Of a DNA stretch of 64,000 bases, positions 45,523 to 53,872 are shown one piece after another. This stretch comes from Chloroflexota bacterium (GTDB lineage Bacteria; Chloroflexota; Anaerolineae; UBA4142; SHND01). The notes beneath the pieces were generated by a model, which was given only the letters and a program-made list of their open reading frames with translations, was not told where the DNA came from and ran no database searches. The DNA lies in assembly GCA_016209205.1 (NCBI GenBank), contig JACQWQ010000061.1, positions 1 to 64,000 of the forward strand, given 5' to 3'. A program made the translations under genes and the position numbers. Within the stretch, counting starts at the first letter, position 1; each line of letters opens with the position of its first letter.

Positions 45523-46044
45523 AGGGTCTATCTCTCTGTTTCAATAATCGAGCACTGGGCAAGACTTTACAATAATGAGAGTATTCGGTATCAAGACACG
45601 GTCCTGAGAGCCAATACGCACATTCCGGAGCCAGCGAGGTTTGGACGTTGATACCGATGTGCTGCGAGTACTACTTGAAACTTGATGAGCGCTTGCTTTT
45701 TGAAAAAAATCCTGTTAATTCTGTAAATCCTGTCGAAAGAGTTATTTCAGCAAGTCTATTGAGGTGATGCGAGTGCTACTCCCAGCATGACGCGATTAAC
45801 CAACGCGGTGTGTGGAACGTAAAATGCGGTAAACTGGGACAGCGGGGCTCCGCAGGTGTGTAGATGTGTTGCCAAATTCATTCTACTTGCGGTTCGGTGG
45901 GACATTTCGTTGAAACTGAATTACCGAATGCTCTCGACAGAAGATATTCAGAGGAATTATACCACATCAAGGTTTAGGATTGGTTATCAACGAGTAAAGA
46001 TTTGGTACATTTTTCGAACGCCATGAGTCCAAACCCGGGTCAGC
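45523..46044. other. Gene-free stretch upstream of response regulator
   Basis: No convincing gene. A CCTGTTAATTCTGTAAATCCT stretch is the inverse of the TTTACAGGATTAACAGG repeat at 53425-53450. A CAAGTCTATTGAGGTGATG-like spacer is unremarkable. The response regulator promoter should be within about 100 bp of 45523. Confidence 0.5.
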
Positions 46045-46725
46045 TCATGGTTTCTTGGCTACGACAACCTCTACCGGGACACTCCACAATGACAATTCGG
46101 TTGCATCCATGATTTGAAATCCCGCCTCTTCCAGCGCTTGGCGAACATAGATCGGACGGCAATCGGCGTAATTGGGAACTTGGGTGTGCGCCCATTCATA
46201 GAGCCGCACCATGGCGCTATCCTCTTTGCCCCTTTTAGACATTGCGACGACGCTGATACGCCCGCCGCGCTTGAGGACGCGTTGGCACTGCTGCAATACA
46301 ACCGGAATCTCGGGTGTATCGAAAAGCTCCAAGGCAAAGCTGATGAAGACGGCATCAAAGAGATCGGCTTCAAAAGCGAGTTTCGCGGCGTCACCAAGCT
46401 GTAGCTCTACTCGTTCCGACAACCCTGCTTTTTCAACGCGTGACCGCGTGATGTTGCGCATCCCTTCCGAAATGTCGAGTCCATAGACCTTGCCCGAGGC
46501 GCCGACGGAGCGAGCCAGCGCCTCGATGCAATGCCCGGTGCCAAAGCCAATTTCGAGAACCGTTTCGCCCTCCTTGACGTTTAGCTTGCGTAAGCCCACG
46601 TCTCTGAATTTCTTTTCAAAGCGCCCGCTGACCGCATCGTACCATTTACTCATCTTGTCATAGGTGGCTTGCGCGGCTTCCTTTGACCTGGTGACCCGGC
46701 GAATTTGTGTTGCATTGTCGTTCAT
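46045..46725 (-). CDS. SAM-dependent methyltransferase (UbiE-like)
   Basis: A 226-residue class I methyltransferase: YDKMSKWYDAVSGRFEKKFR, SAM motif I VLEIGFGTGHCIEAL, YGLDISEGM, motif II AVFISFALELFDTPEI, motif III VLKRGGRISVVAM. This UbiE/COQ5-like pattern methylates small lipid or quinone-type molecules, but the exact substrate is unknown. ATG 46725 follows a GGGGACGG. It lies 14 bp after the ArsA pseudogene in the same direction. Confidence 0.88.
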   Translation of the reverse strand: MNDNATQIRRVTRSKEAAQATYDKMSKWYDAVSGRFEKKFRDVGLRKLNVKEGETVLEIGFGTGHCIEALARSVGASGKVYGLDISEGMRNITRSRVEKAGLSERVELQLGDAAKLAFEADLFDAVFISFALELFDTPEIPVVLQQCQRVLKRGGRISVVAMSKRGKEDSAMVRLYEWAHTQVPNYADCRPIYVRQALEEAGFQIMDATELSLWSVPVEVVVAKKP

Positions 46726-46739
46726 TTTTCCGTCCCCTT

Positions 46740-47490
46740 TCATGTAGCAGCGACATCGTGGCGGAGGGACGACTCCCGCTCGCCATACAACAGCTCGCTC
46801 ACTTGACGCAAGGTGGCGAGTTCCGATACATCGCGGACCAGCAGGGGCAAGCGCGTTTTGACAAGACCATCAAAGCGCGTCTCGATCTCTTGCAGATAAC
46901 GTGCTTGCAGCGCGGCTCTGGCGGACAGGAAGCGATTCCCTTCGATGACCTCGGGCAGGATGCACTGATTGACCACGAGTGCCTGAACGGGGATGCCCAG
47001 TCGGTCCAAGCCCTTGATCGCGCTAGCGGTTTCCTCAATCGGCAGACGCTCTGGCAGCAGCACCAGGGTAAAGACTGTGGACTACGGATTCCGCAGAACG
47101 TTTAGCGCATGTTCATAGCGCCGCCTGTCGCGTTCCAGGCCTGCGAAGGAATCGTCGTCCATGTTCATCAGTTTTGCCAGTTCCTTCCCTTCTTGGATTT
47201 GCTTTTGCAGGAACCCTGCCCAGTCAAAGGGCATCGCAAGTTCGCGCAAGGTTTTGCCTGTGGGCGCCGTGTCAAAGACGATGACGTCGGCGTCGGGTTC
47301 TTGGAGAAAAGTGACGAACTGGTCAAAAGTCGCCATCTCTTCGACGCACGGCGTGCTGATGACGTCGTTGCCGAACGTGCCGGTCATCTGACCCATCATG
47401 CTGGTCAGGCGCTGCTGAAAGACCCCTTTGGCATCCTGCGGATTAATGTTCAGTCCGCAGAGATTGGGCACATGTTGAATCGGCGTCCGC
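46740..47490 (-). pseudogene. ArsA-type ATPase remnant (5' deletion and amber codon)
   Basis: The frame reads LNINPQDAKGVFQQRLTSMM, CVEEMATFDQFVTFLQEPDA, VIVFDTAPTGKTLRELAMPF, then LNVLRNP followed by TAG, and resumes STVFTLVLLPERLPIEETAS to the family end. The ArsA/GET3 P-loop portion before LNINPQ is missing, replaced at about 47490 by unrelated sequence. The TAG at 47067-47069 is at a position expected to be Gln (CAG), a one-base change. The product would have been an arsenite or tail-anchored-protein ATPase. It is not functional as it stands. Confidence 0.85.
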
Positions 47491-47514
47491 TCCTCATAAG
47501 TCGAAAGAAAAAAA

Positions 47515-47861
47515 ATAACGCCGACAGCTTGGATGCCGATGCCGACATCGCGCGGCTGGAAGAAATGGGAATGCTTTTTCCGCACAGCAATGGCAACGGG
47601 CGCTGCTATTTCGACGAGGACGATGTAAAAATTGCCGAGTTGGTCGCGCGGGAAATAAAGCTGGACGCGCGATTGGACGATTTCGCGCAATACGCGGCGG
47701 CGATGCGCACGCTGATGCAGGAAGAATTCAACCTGTTCCACAAACTGGTCGGCGCGGCGGAGCCAACGGTAGAGCGCGTGCGCCAACTCAAAGAAACCGC
47801 CGACCTGGTACACACGATGCTGCGCGCGAAACTGATGCGCCAATACATCGCACAAAAATAA
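47515..47861 (+). pseudogene. MerR-family regulator remnant, 5' truncated
   Basis: The frame begins mid-domain (RLEEMGMLFPHSNGNGRCYF), then DEDDVKIAELVAREIKLDAR and a coiled C-terminal half ending MRQYIAQK. The beginning of the MerR helix-turn-helix is absent. It reads away from the ArsA remnant. Both genes have lost their 5' ends at the same junction (about 47490-47515), as one deletion across a divergent promoter would do. Confidence 0.7.
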
Positions 47862-47917
47862 TACAGCGGATAGCTTGTCCGTGTGAACACACACGCTCAC
47901 TCTGAAAGGAAGAGACC

Positions 47918-48802
47918 ATGAACCAACATTCTCAGCAATCTATAGCCCTGATCACCGGCTGTTCGACCGGCATCGGTCGCGTGACGGCGACCCTACTTGC
48001 AGAACGCGGCTGGCATGTCTTTGCCACCGCACGCTGTTTCGACGCCGCCAAGAACCTGGCAAGCGAGCGCATCACCCCTTTGCAACTTGATGTGACCGAC
48101 GAAGCCAGCATGGTAGCGGCTGTTGAGCAAGTTCGCGCGCAAGCCGGACGCATTGACGCGCTGATCAATAACGCGGGATATGCGCAGGCGGGACCAATGG
48201 AAGAAATGAGCATGGATCAAGTGCGCCGCCAATTCGAAACCAACGCGTTTGGCGCGCTGCGCATGGCGCAACTGGTTCTGCCGACGATGCGCGCACAGGG
48301 GAGTGGACGCATCGTCAATGTCAGCACGATGGGCGGGCGCGTCGTCATTCCGTTCATCGGGTTGTACAACTCTAGCAAGTTCGCGCTGGAGGCGATGAGC
48401 GATGCGCTGCGCATGGAAACGCGACTGTTCGGTGTCCGCGTGATCGTCATCGAACCGGGCGGGACGCGCACGAATTTCAACGCCGCCGCGACCGCAAACG
48501 CGCAACACATCATCACAAACACGAATTCCCCGTACTATCGTTTTCTCCAGCCGTTTCTACGCTTTATCGCGCAGCTCGAGGCGATGAGTTCCCCGCCAGA
48601 AACAGTTGCCAAAGTGATTCTCCACGCGCTGACAACCAAGCGTCCGCACGCGCGCTATGTCGCCACACCGGATGCGCGCATCATGCTGGCGATTCTGCCG
48701 CGCCTATCAGACGGAATGCGCGATGCGCTGTGGGGCTGGATGCTCGGATTGCAAAAGCCGGCGAGACGCGGACTCTCTATGATCAATACGGGGCATTCAT
48801 AA
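47918..48802 (+). CDS. Short-chain dehydrogenase/reductase
   Basis: A 294-residue classical SDR: LITGCSTGIGRVTATLLAER, DVTDEASM, NNAGYA, GRIVNVSTMGG, catalytic YNSSKFALEAMSDAL, and VIVIEPGGTRTNFN. The length and late region (PYYRFLQPFLRFIAQLEAM) suit oxidoreductases with short-chain or hydroxy substrates. GAAAGGAAGAG precedes the ATG. Substrate unknown. It is convergent with the quinone-oxidoreductase gene four bases downstream. Confidence 0.9.
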   Translation: MNQHSQQSIALITGCSTGIGRVTATLLAERGWHVFATARCFDAAKNLASERITPLQLDVTDEASMVAAVEQVRAQAGRIDALINNAGYAQAGPMEEMSMDQVRRQFETNAFGALRMAQLVLPTMRAQGSGRIVNVSTMGGRVVIPFIGLYNSSKFALEAMSDALRMETRLFGVRVIVIEPGGTRTNFNAAATANAQHIITNTNSPYYRFLQPFLRFIAQLEAMSSPPETVAKVILHALTTKRPHARYVATPDARIMLAILPRLSDGMRDALWGWMLGLQKPARRGLSMINTGHS

Positions 48803-48805
48803 AGG

Positions 48806-49780
48806 TCACATCGTCAACACGACCCGACCAAAGGCTTGCCGCGCCGCCATGTGGCGATGCGCCTCGGCTGCCTGCGCCAACGGTAAAGTGCGGTCCACCA
48901 CGGGCTGAATTGTGCCGTCGGCTAGCCATGCGAGGATTTGCGCGTAAGCTGCACCGACAATCTCGCTTGGTATAGCAAACAGGTTAAAGCCATATAGATT
49001 TATTGGCTTGAGCAAGTCGAAGATGTTCAGCGTAGCGCTCGGACCGGCTGTGTAGCCCACCATCACCAACCGTCCACCGGGCATCAGTGTTGCGAGGACT
49101 TGAGCCACTATGTCACCACCCAGGGTGTCTAACCCTACCTCCACACTGCTGCCGTTGGTCACTCGTTGCACGGTCTCAGCCATTCGCTCGGACGAGAGAT
49201 CGATCACATAGTCGGCTCCCAGCGCTTCCGCCTTGGCGTGCTTGGCTTGCGAGCCAACTGTCGTGATGACTTGAGCGCCCAGGGCTTTGGCGACCTGCAC
49301 GGCTGCCCCGCCTACGCCACCGCTTGCCCCGGTCACTAGCGCCCATTCTCCGGCTTTCAATCTCGCCGTGTGAAGGAGCGCGAGGTACGCGGTGAGGAAT
49401 GCACTCGGCACGGTTGCGGCTTGCTCCAGAGAAATTCCTTTTGGAACCGGGACTAGCAGAGTTTCGGGCACGGCGACCAACTCGGCGTACAACCCGTCTG
49501 TTCGTGAACCCAGGGGTCCGCCGCTGACGATCACTTGATCGCCTGCTTTGAATCGCCCGCGGCCTTTCTCGACGATACCCGCGCCTTCGACTCCCAGCAC
49601 GAACGGGAGCGGAATGGGCCACAGACGCCAATGCCCAGCGCGAATAACCAGGTCCGCCGGATTGACCGCGACCGCCTTTATCCGCACCAAGGTCTCACTT
49701 GGGCTGGGTGTTGGTTCGGGGATTTCCTCCAGGCGCAGGACGTCTTCGCTGCCGAACTCGTGAAATCGAACTGCTTTCAT
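48806..49780 (-). CDS. NADPH:quinone oxidoreductase-like MDR protein
   Basis: A 324-residue MDR-superfamily protein: MKAVRFHEFGSEDVLRLEEI, VNPADLVIRAGHW, VLGVEGAGIVEKG, and nucleotide site LVTGASGGVGGAAVQVAKAL. It lacks the catalytic Zn Cys/His of alcohol dehydrogenases and so resembles zeta-crystallin/QOR. Start 49780 follows GGAGG nine bases upstream. It is divergent from an HxlR regulator over 140 bp with an inverted repeat, so probably controlled by it in response to quinones or aldehydes. Confidence 0.9.
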   Translation of the reverse strand: MKAVRFHEFGSEDVLRLEEIPEPTPSPSETLVRIKAVAVNPADLVIRAGHWRLWPIPLPFVLGVEGAGIVEKGRGRFKAGDQVIVSGGPLGSRTDGLYAELVAVPETLLVPVPKGISLEQAATVPSAFLTAYLALLHTARLKAGEWALVTGASGGVGGAAVQVAKALGAQVITTVGSQAKHAKAEALGADYVIDLSSERMAETVQRVTNGSSVEVGLDTLGGDIVAQVLATLMPGGRLVMVGYTAGPSATLNIFDLLKPINLYGFNLFAIPSEIVGAAYAQILAWLADGTIQPVVDRTLPLAQAAEAHRHMAARQAFGRVVLTM

Positions 49781-49884
49781 GTTGATTGACCTCCAGGTTG
49801 ATTGATTTTGCTGTGCACTCAACAGGCACTTTTGACTATAGTAACACAATGCAGTATATTCCGTAAAGTAGTTACAAAAAAGTG

Positions 49885-49910
49885 CTATAGTTTCCATTTG
49901 TAAACTATAG
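49885..49910. promoter_or_regulatory. Inverted repeat, probable HxlR operator
   Basis: CTATAGTTTCC-ATTT-GTAAACTATAG: 11-bp arms with one mismatch, ending 10 bp before the HxlR start codon and overlapping its likely promoter. A half-like GACTATAGTAAC lies at about 49834, towards the divergent oxidoreductase gene. Confidence 0.7.
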
Positions 49911-49920
49911 GGAGGCGAAT

Positions 49921-50247
49921 ATGAAGCGGAACGCGTATCATGCCGCGGATTGTCCGGTGGGGTATACGTTGGATGTCATCGGAAGCAAGTGGACCGGGCT
50001 TATCTTGAACGAGTTGTTCACCGGCACCAAGCGCTTTGGCGAACTGCGCGCCGCGCTCAAGGGGATCAGCCCAAAAACGCTCACCGAGCGGCTGCGTATT
50101 TTCGAAAAGCAGGGGATTATCGAGCGGAAGATTTATGCCGAGGTGCCGCCGCGAGTGGAATACTCGCTAACGGACCGTGGTCGGACGTTGAAGCCAATTA
50201 TTGAAGCCATGCGCAAATGGGGCGCGCGCTCGGCATCCGAGGACTGA
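49921..50247 (+). CDS. HxlR-family transcriptional regulator
   Basis: A 108-residue HxlR protein: CPVGYTLDVIGSKWTGLILN with the conserved early Cys and IGSKW, then FGELRAALKGISPKTLTERL (recognition helix) and PRVEYSLTDRGRTLKPIIEA. HxlR proteins sense electrophiles or quinones through that Cys and bind as dimers. GGGAGG lies seven bases before the ATG. It is divergent from the oxidoreductase gene, with an inverted repeat in between. Confidence 0.93.
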   Translation: MKRNAYHAADCPVGYTLDVIGSKWTGLILNELFTGTKRFGELRAALKGISPKTLTERLRIFEKQGIIERKIYAEVPPRVEYSLTDRGRTLKPIIEAMRKWGARSASED

Positions 50248-50435
50248 TTCTCATTCTTGCGTCCGCTGTGCGCTGTGGGAGGTCTTTTCGGTTACAGCGG
50301 AACTGAACAACTATGAACCCTTCGACGTTTACACGGTGGCGGAGAAACCAGGGGCAATCTCGACGGTGAATGGATTGAGCGTAAATCCGAAATATAGTTG
50401 CCGATCTGGACAATGCGATTTAATGGAGGACAACA

Positions 50436-51464
50436 ATGAATCAAGATGGCAAAATCTTGCTAACAGGAGCGACGGGCTTTATCGGCACCCATCTCGCAAA
50501 AGCTCTAGCGGAAAAGGGGAAGAAGATAAGATGCCTCGTGCGCCGATCGAGCTCGGAAGCCGCCATCGTTTACTTGCGCAACCTGGGCGCTGAATTGGCT
50601 TATGGTGACCTGAGCGATGGCGACTCCCTGCGAAGTGCAGCTGAAAGCATTGAGACCGTATTCCATCTGGGAGGCGGCGGCAGACTCGGAATGGCGGAGG
50701 ACGTTTGTTACGCGATCAATGTCACCGGCACAAAAAACCTTTTGGACGCCTGTGCGGAGCAGGGCACTTGTCAAAAGTTTGTTCACATCAGTACCTGCGG
50801 CGTCATGGGCGACATCAAGAACCCGCCCGCCGATGAAACCTATCCCTACAATCCCGAGCCAATGGCATATGCCCGCGCCAAAGCCGAGGCGGAGAAGTTA
50901 GTTTTATCCTACCGAGACAAAATGCCAGTGGTAGCAGTGCGCTTTCCTGGAGTCTATGAGCAGCCACTTGTCGTCGGTGAGTTGGATCGAGTGGAGGGTG
51001 TCACGCCGATGTCCCTGATCTTTTCAACGATCAAGCGTGGGCAGTGGGTTTACATCGGAGACGGCAAGGTGCTGACCCATTGGGTCCATGTGGAGGATGT
51101 CGTACGCGGAATTGAACTCGCGGCGGAACGGGGAAAGGCGGGTCAAGTCTACATCCTTGCCGACGATCGAGCGGTCACGATGCAAGAGCTGGTGGAGTTG
51201 GTTGCCCGATTGCTGAAGGTGGACGCACCGAAGCGTCATCTCCCTGTTCAGCTGGCTTACGTGCTGGCTTTGTTGTTTGAGGCAAGCGCTCGGCTCTTTG
51301 GGAGTGCGCCTCGAATGACGCGGGAACTGGTGCGCGGCTTTGTGGCTAACCGCGCCTATAACATCTCCAAAGCGCGGCGCGAGTTGGGCTATGCGCCAAG
51401 TTTCAATCTTGCCGAGGGGATGCAAGAGACCGTGCGGTGGTATGAAGCGAAAGGGTACGTGTAG
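50436..51464 (+). CDS. NAD(P)-dependent epimerase/dehydratase family protein
   Basis: A 342-residue extended SDR: ILLTGATGFIGTHLAKALAE, YGDLSDGDSLRSAAESIETV, VFHLGGGGRLG, and catalytic Tyr/Lys in AYARAKAEAEKLVLSYRDK. The domain WVHVEDVVRGIELAAERG and PVQLAYVLALLFEASARLFG fit the 3-beta-HSD/sterol or nucleotide-sugar branch. GGAGGACAAC precedes the ATG. It is followed two bases later by another SDR gene, forming an operon. Substrate undetermined. Confidence 0.9.
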   Translation: MNQDGKILLTGATGFIGTHLAKALAEKGKKIRCLVRRSSSEAAIVYLRNLGAELAYGDLSDGDSLRSAAESIETVFHLGGGGRLGMAEDVCYAINVTGTKNLLDACAEQGTCQKFVHISTCGVMGDIKNPPADETYPYNPEPMAYARAKAEAEKLVLSYRDKMPVVAVRFPGVYEQPLVVGELDRVEGVTPMSLIFSTIKRGQWVYIGDGKVLTHWVHVEDVVRGIELAAERGKAGQVYILADDRAVTMQELVELVARLLKVDAPKRHLPVQLAYVLALLFEASARLFGSAPRMTRELVRGFVANRAYNISKARRELGYAPSFNLAEGMQETVRWYEAKGYV

Positions 51465-51466
51465 GC

Positions 51467-52324
51467 ATGAACGGCAAGATTTGTATGGTCACGGGCGCAA
51501 CCTCGGGCATTGGCGAGGTTACAGCGTGTGCGTTGGCGCAAATGGGCGCGACCGTGATCGTAGTCTGCCGCAATCCCGAGCGCGGCGCCGCAACCCTCAA
51601 CCGGATCAAAGCCGTCATTCGCAACGCTACGGTTGAATATATGCTGGCTGACCTGTCCTCGCAGCGAGAGATTCGCCAACTCGTGGATCAGTTCAAACGC
51701 CGTTATCAGCGCTTGAACGTATTGGTCAACAACGCCGGGGCGCTTTTCATGACGCGCCAAGTGAGCGCGGATGGAATTGAAATGACATTCGCGCTCAACC
51801 ATCTGGGCTACTTTTTGTTGACGAACTTGTTACTTGATACGCTCAAAGCGAGCGCGCCCGCCCGCATCATCAACGTTTCGTCTTATGGTCACAAAGGTGC
51901 ACAGATGAATTTTGAGGATTTGCAATTCCGCCAAAGATATGACGGCATGCGGGCCTACAGACAATCGAAACTCGCCAATGTGTTGTTCACCTACGAACTG
52001 GCGCGGCAGTTAGATGGAACGGGCGTCACGGTGAACGCCGTCAATCCGGGGCTGGTGGCAACGCGCTTTGGCTCGAATAATTTTGGCTTTCTTCTCGACG
52101 GAATCATCAACCTATTGCTGCGTCTTTATGGTTTGGTGGGGATCAGCGCGGAGCAGGGTGCACAGACCAGCATTCATTTGGCGACGGCGCCGGAGGTAGA
52201 AGGGGTTACGGGGAAATATTTTGAAAAGCAAATCGCTGTCGCGTCTTCAAACGATTCGTACAACACTGTCATTGCCAAGCGGCTTTGGCAGTACAGCGCC
52301 GAATTAATCGGAGCGGATTTCTAA
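51467..52324 (+). CDS. Short-chain dehydrogenase (retinol-dehydrogenase-like)
   Basis: A 285-residue SDR: MVTGATSGIGEVTACALAQM, LADLSSQREIRQLVDQFKRR, VNNAGALF, ALNHLGYFLLTNLLLDTL, catalytic YRQSKLANVLFTYELARQLD, and NAVNPGLVATRFG. The RQSKLAN block and C-terminal PEVEGVTGKYF match retinol-dehydrogenase-type SDRs acting on hydrophobic alcohols. It starts two bases after the epimerase-like gene, so both probably act in one pathway. Confidence 0.9.
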   Translation: MNGKICMVTGATSGIGEVTACALAQMGATVIVVCRNPERGAATLNRIKAVIRNATVEYMLADLSSQREIRQLVDQFKRRYQRLNVLVNNAGALFMTRQVSADGIEMTFALNHLGYFLLTNLLLDTLKASAPARIINVSSYGHKGAQMNFEDLQFRQRYDGMRAYRQSKLANVLFTYELARQLDGTGVTVNAVNPGLVATRFGSNNFGFLLDGIINLLLRLYGLVGISAEQGAQTSIHLATAPEVEGVTGKYFEKQIAVASSNDSYNTVIAKRLWQYSAELIGADF

Positions 52325-52351
52325 CTCACGCTACGCAGCAAAGAAATTCCC

Positions 52352-52621
52352 ATGAGAGCCAAGTTAGCGCCATTCGTTTTTCGCACGAGAGGGCTTTATA
52401 TGCTCCTCATCCCCTACGAAGAAAATTTCCTGGAGCAGAAATTTGGAAATGGCTATAAAGAGTACGTGGAACAGGCTGGACGGATCACACCAAGAATGAA
52501 ACCGTACAGAGGCAGCGTCCAAGTCCTTCCGCACTATCGAGCGGACATTTTGGGTGAAATTTACGCGCCCGTCGTACTCGCCGTCCTGTTCGCAGTAATT
52601 TACCTACTTTTCGTAAGATAA
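52352..52621 (+). pseudogene. C-terminal fragment of isoprenylcysteine-methyltransferase-like protein
   Basis: 89 codons: LLIPYEENFLEQKFGNGYKE, YVEQAGRITPRMKPYRG, then a hydrophobic helix (PVVLAVLFAVIYLLFVR). The (E)E-FLE-FG-Y-Y motif followed by R-P is the end of ICMT/PEMT-type membrane methyltransferases, which are about 180-230 residues. The N-terminal membrane part and SAM half-site are missing. It could be a shortened gene in the operon, but a fragment is more likely. Confidence 0.6.
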
Positions 52622-52698
52622 GAGGCGCTCGTGCTATTTAATCCGCCACATCGCCCATTCCAGTTGAACCGGATAGGAGCGCAAGTCAGCGTCTTGGC

Positions 52699-53322
52699 TC
52701 ACTTGACCGCAGGCGACGCCGCGGTGACGATATACGCGCTTTCGCCTGCCATCTCCCATTGGATAGCGGTGAAACCATTCTCCTTTAGCAGGGCGCAGAT
52801 TTCCTTCTCCGAATATACGCGCACATCCCCGCCCTTGGTCAACGGCAGAATCAAATTCATGAATTGTCTCACCGGCGGCGGTGTCCATAAATCACCCAGG
52901 ATCAACCGCCCGTTGGCTTTGGTAACGCGCAGCATCTCAGCCAGAACCTTGCGCGGATTGGGATAGTGGTGAAACGAATCGAGACATATTATCACGTCGA
53001 ATGAATCATTTGACCAGGGCAGGTTCTCCGCATCACCCACGCGCAAATCGGCTCGTTCGCCCAGTTTCTGTTTGGCAGCGGCGATCATGTTGGCTGACAA
53101 GTCTATCCCCGCAAGCGTCACGTTTTCACGTGCGGTGATCTGCGCCAATATTTCCCCGGTTCCACAGCCGACATCCAACAGCGCGCGATAGGACAAGGGC
53201 CCGAGTTTTTCAAGCAGGTACGGATACAGCGAGCGCGCATGTGCTCCGTCGCTGGACGTGTCATAGTGCGCCGCTTGTCGGTCAAAACTTGTTCTCGATT
53301 TTTCCTTCGCCGTATCCAACAT
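52699..53322 (-). CDS. SAM-dependent methyltransferase
   Basis: A 207-residue class I methyltransferase: FDRQAAHYDTSSDGAHARSL, motif I ALLDVGCGTGEIL, LAGIDLSANM, DAENLPWSNDSFDVIICLDS with FHHYPNP, and RVTKANGRLILGDLW. This is a typical methyltransferase-11 domain (UbiE/MenG-like). GAGGAAC lies nine bases before the ATG. It is monocistronic; substrate unknown. Confidence 0.88.
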   Translation of the reverse strand: MLDTAKEKSRTSFDRQAAHYDTSSDGAHARSLYPYLLEKLGPLSYRALLDVGCGTGEILAQITARENVTLAGIDLSANMIAAAKQKLGERADLRVGDAENLPWSNDSFDVIICLDSFHHYPNPRKVLAEMLRVTKANGRLILGDLWTPPPVRQFMNLILPLTKGGDVRVYSEKEICALLKENGFTAIQWEMAGESAYIVTAASPAVK

Positions 53323-53343
53323 CTTTTGTTGTTCCTCTTTTCA

Positions 53344-53455
53344 ACACCTTCGCCAACGCGCAAAAATGAGCATGAATGGTAGGACAAATTCATAAATTTG
53401 TCTTTGGCGAAGGTATTGTCTTTTGACAGGATTTACAGGATTAACAGGATTATTG
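53344..53455. repeat. Inverted repeat and TTTACAGGATTAACAGG repeat
   Basis: Arms ACCTTCGCCAA (about 53345) and TTGGCGAAGGT (about 53402) form a ~70-bp element also met at 9396-9570. It is followed by GACAGGATTTACAGGATTAA, the inverse of the 45.7-kb repeat. The 550-bp gap 53323-53872 also holds one small gene (53599-53715). Confidence 0.6.
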
Positions 53456-53598
53456 CGATGTGCGATGCAGTTCATCGCCTACATCGCCCCGCATCCTATT
53501 CGTCCTGTCGAACCCATTACGCCTGCGTAACACGAGTCAATTAGTGAACTTTACGACAACCTCTTTTGGATGGCGCGCGTTTGGATGCGCTTGCTGTA

Positions 53599-53715
53599 TC
53601 AAAGCCCGTGCAGTTGCAAGAACCACTGCACCGGATCAATGCGTAATTGCATTGCCAATCCGACGCCAATCAGCAAAATCAAGGCGACGATGCCCACGAT
53701 CACGATTTTCTTCAT
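53599..53715 (-). CDS. 38-residue membrane peptide
   Basis: ATG at 53713-53715 follows AGGAG by nine bases. It encodes MKKIVIVGIVALILLIGVGL, then AMQLRIDPVQWFLQLHGL and TGA: one hydrophobic helix with a positive start and a short amphipathic tail. It is downstream of the decayed FtsX gene and reads the same way. It has all the marks of a small membrane protein; a former lipoprotein or transporter accessory is possible. Confidence 0.6.
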   Translation of the reverse strand: MKKIVIVGIVALILLIGVGLAMQLRIDPVQWFLQLHGL

Positions 53716-53872
53716 TTCGATTTTCTCCTGAATTGAAAATAGGCGGCCGAGACCTGACAGGTTTTTGAGACGTACGCTTTATCTGTCGCGGGCGCGGTGT
53801 ACATCACGAATGGTGTATGCAACGCGCACGCGATAGAAACCTGTCAGGTCTAGACCACGCGGTTCATGTAGA

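Noticed and set aside
47495-47900. Extension of the ArsA minus frame upstream as an N-terminus
   Set aside because: That part is the antisense of the MerR remnant and lacks the ArsA P-loop, so it is not native ArsA.
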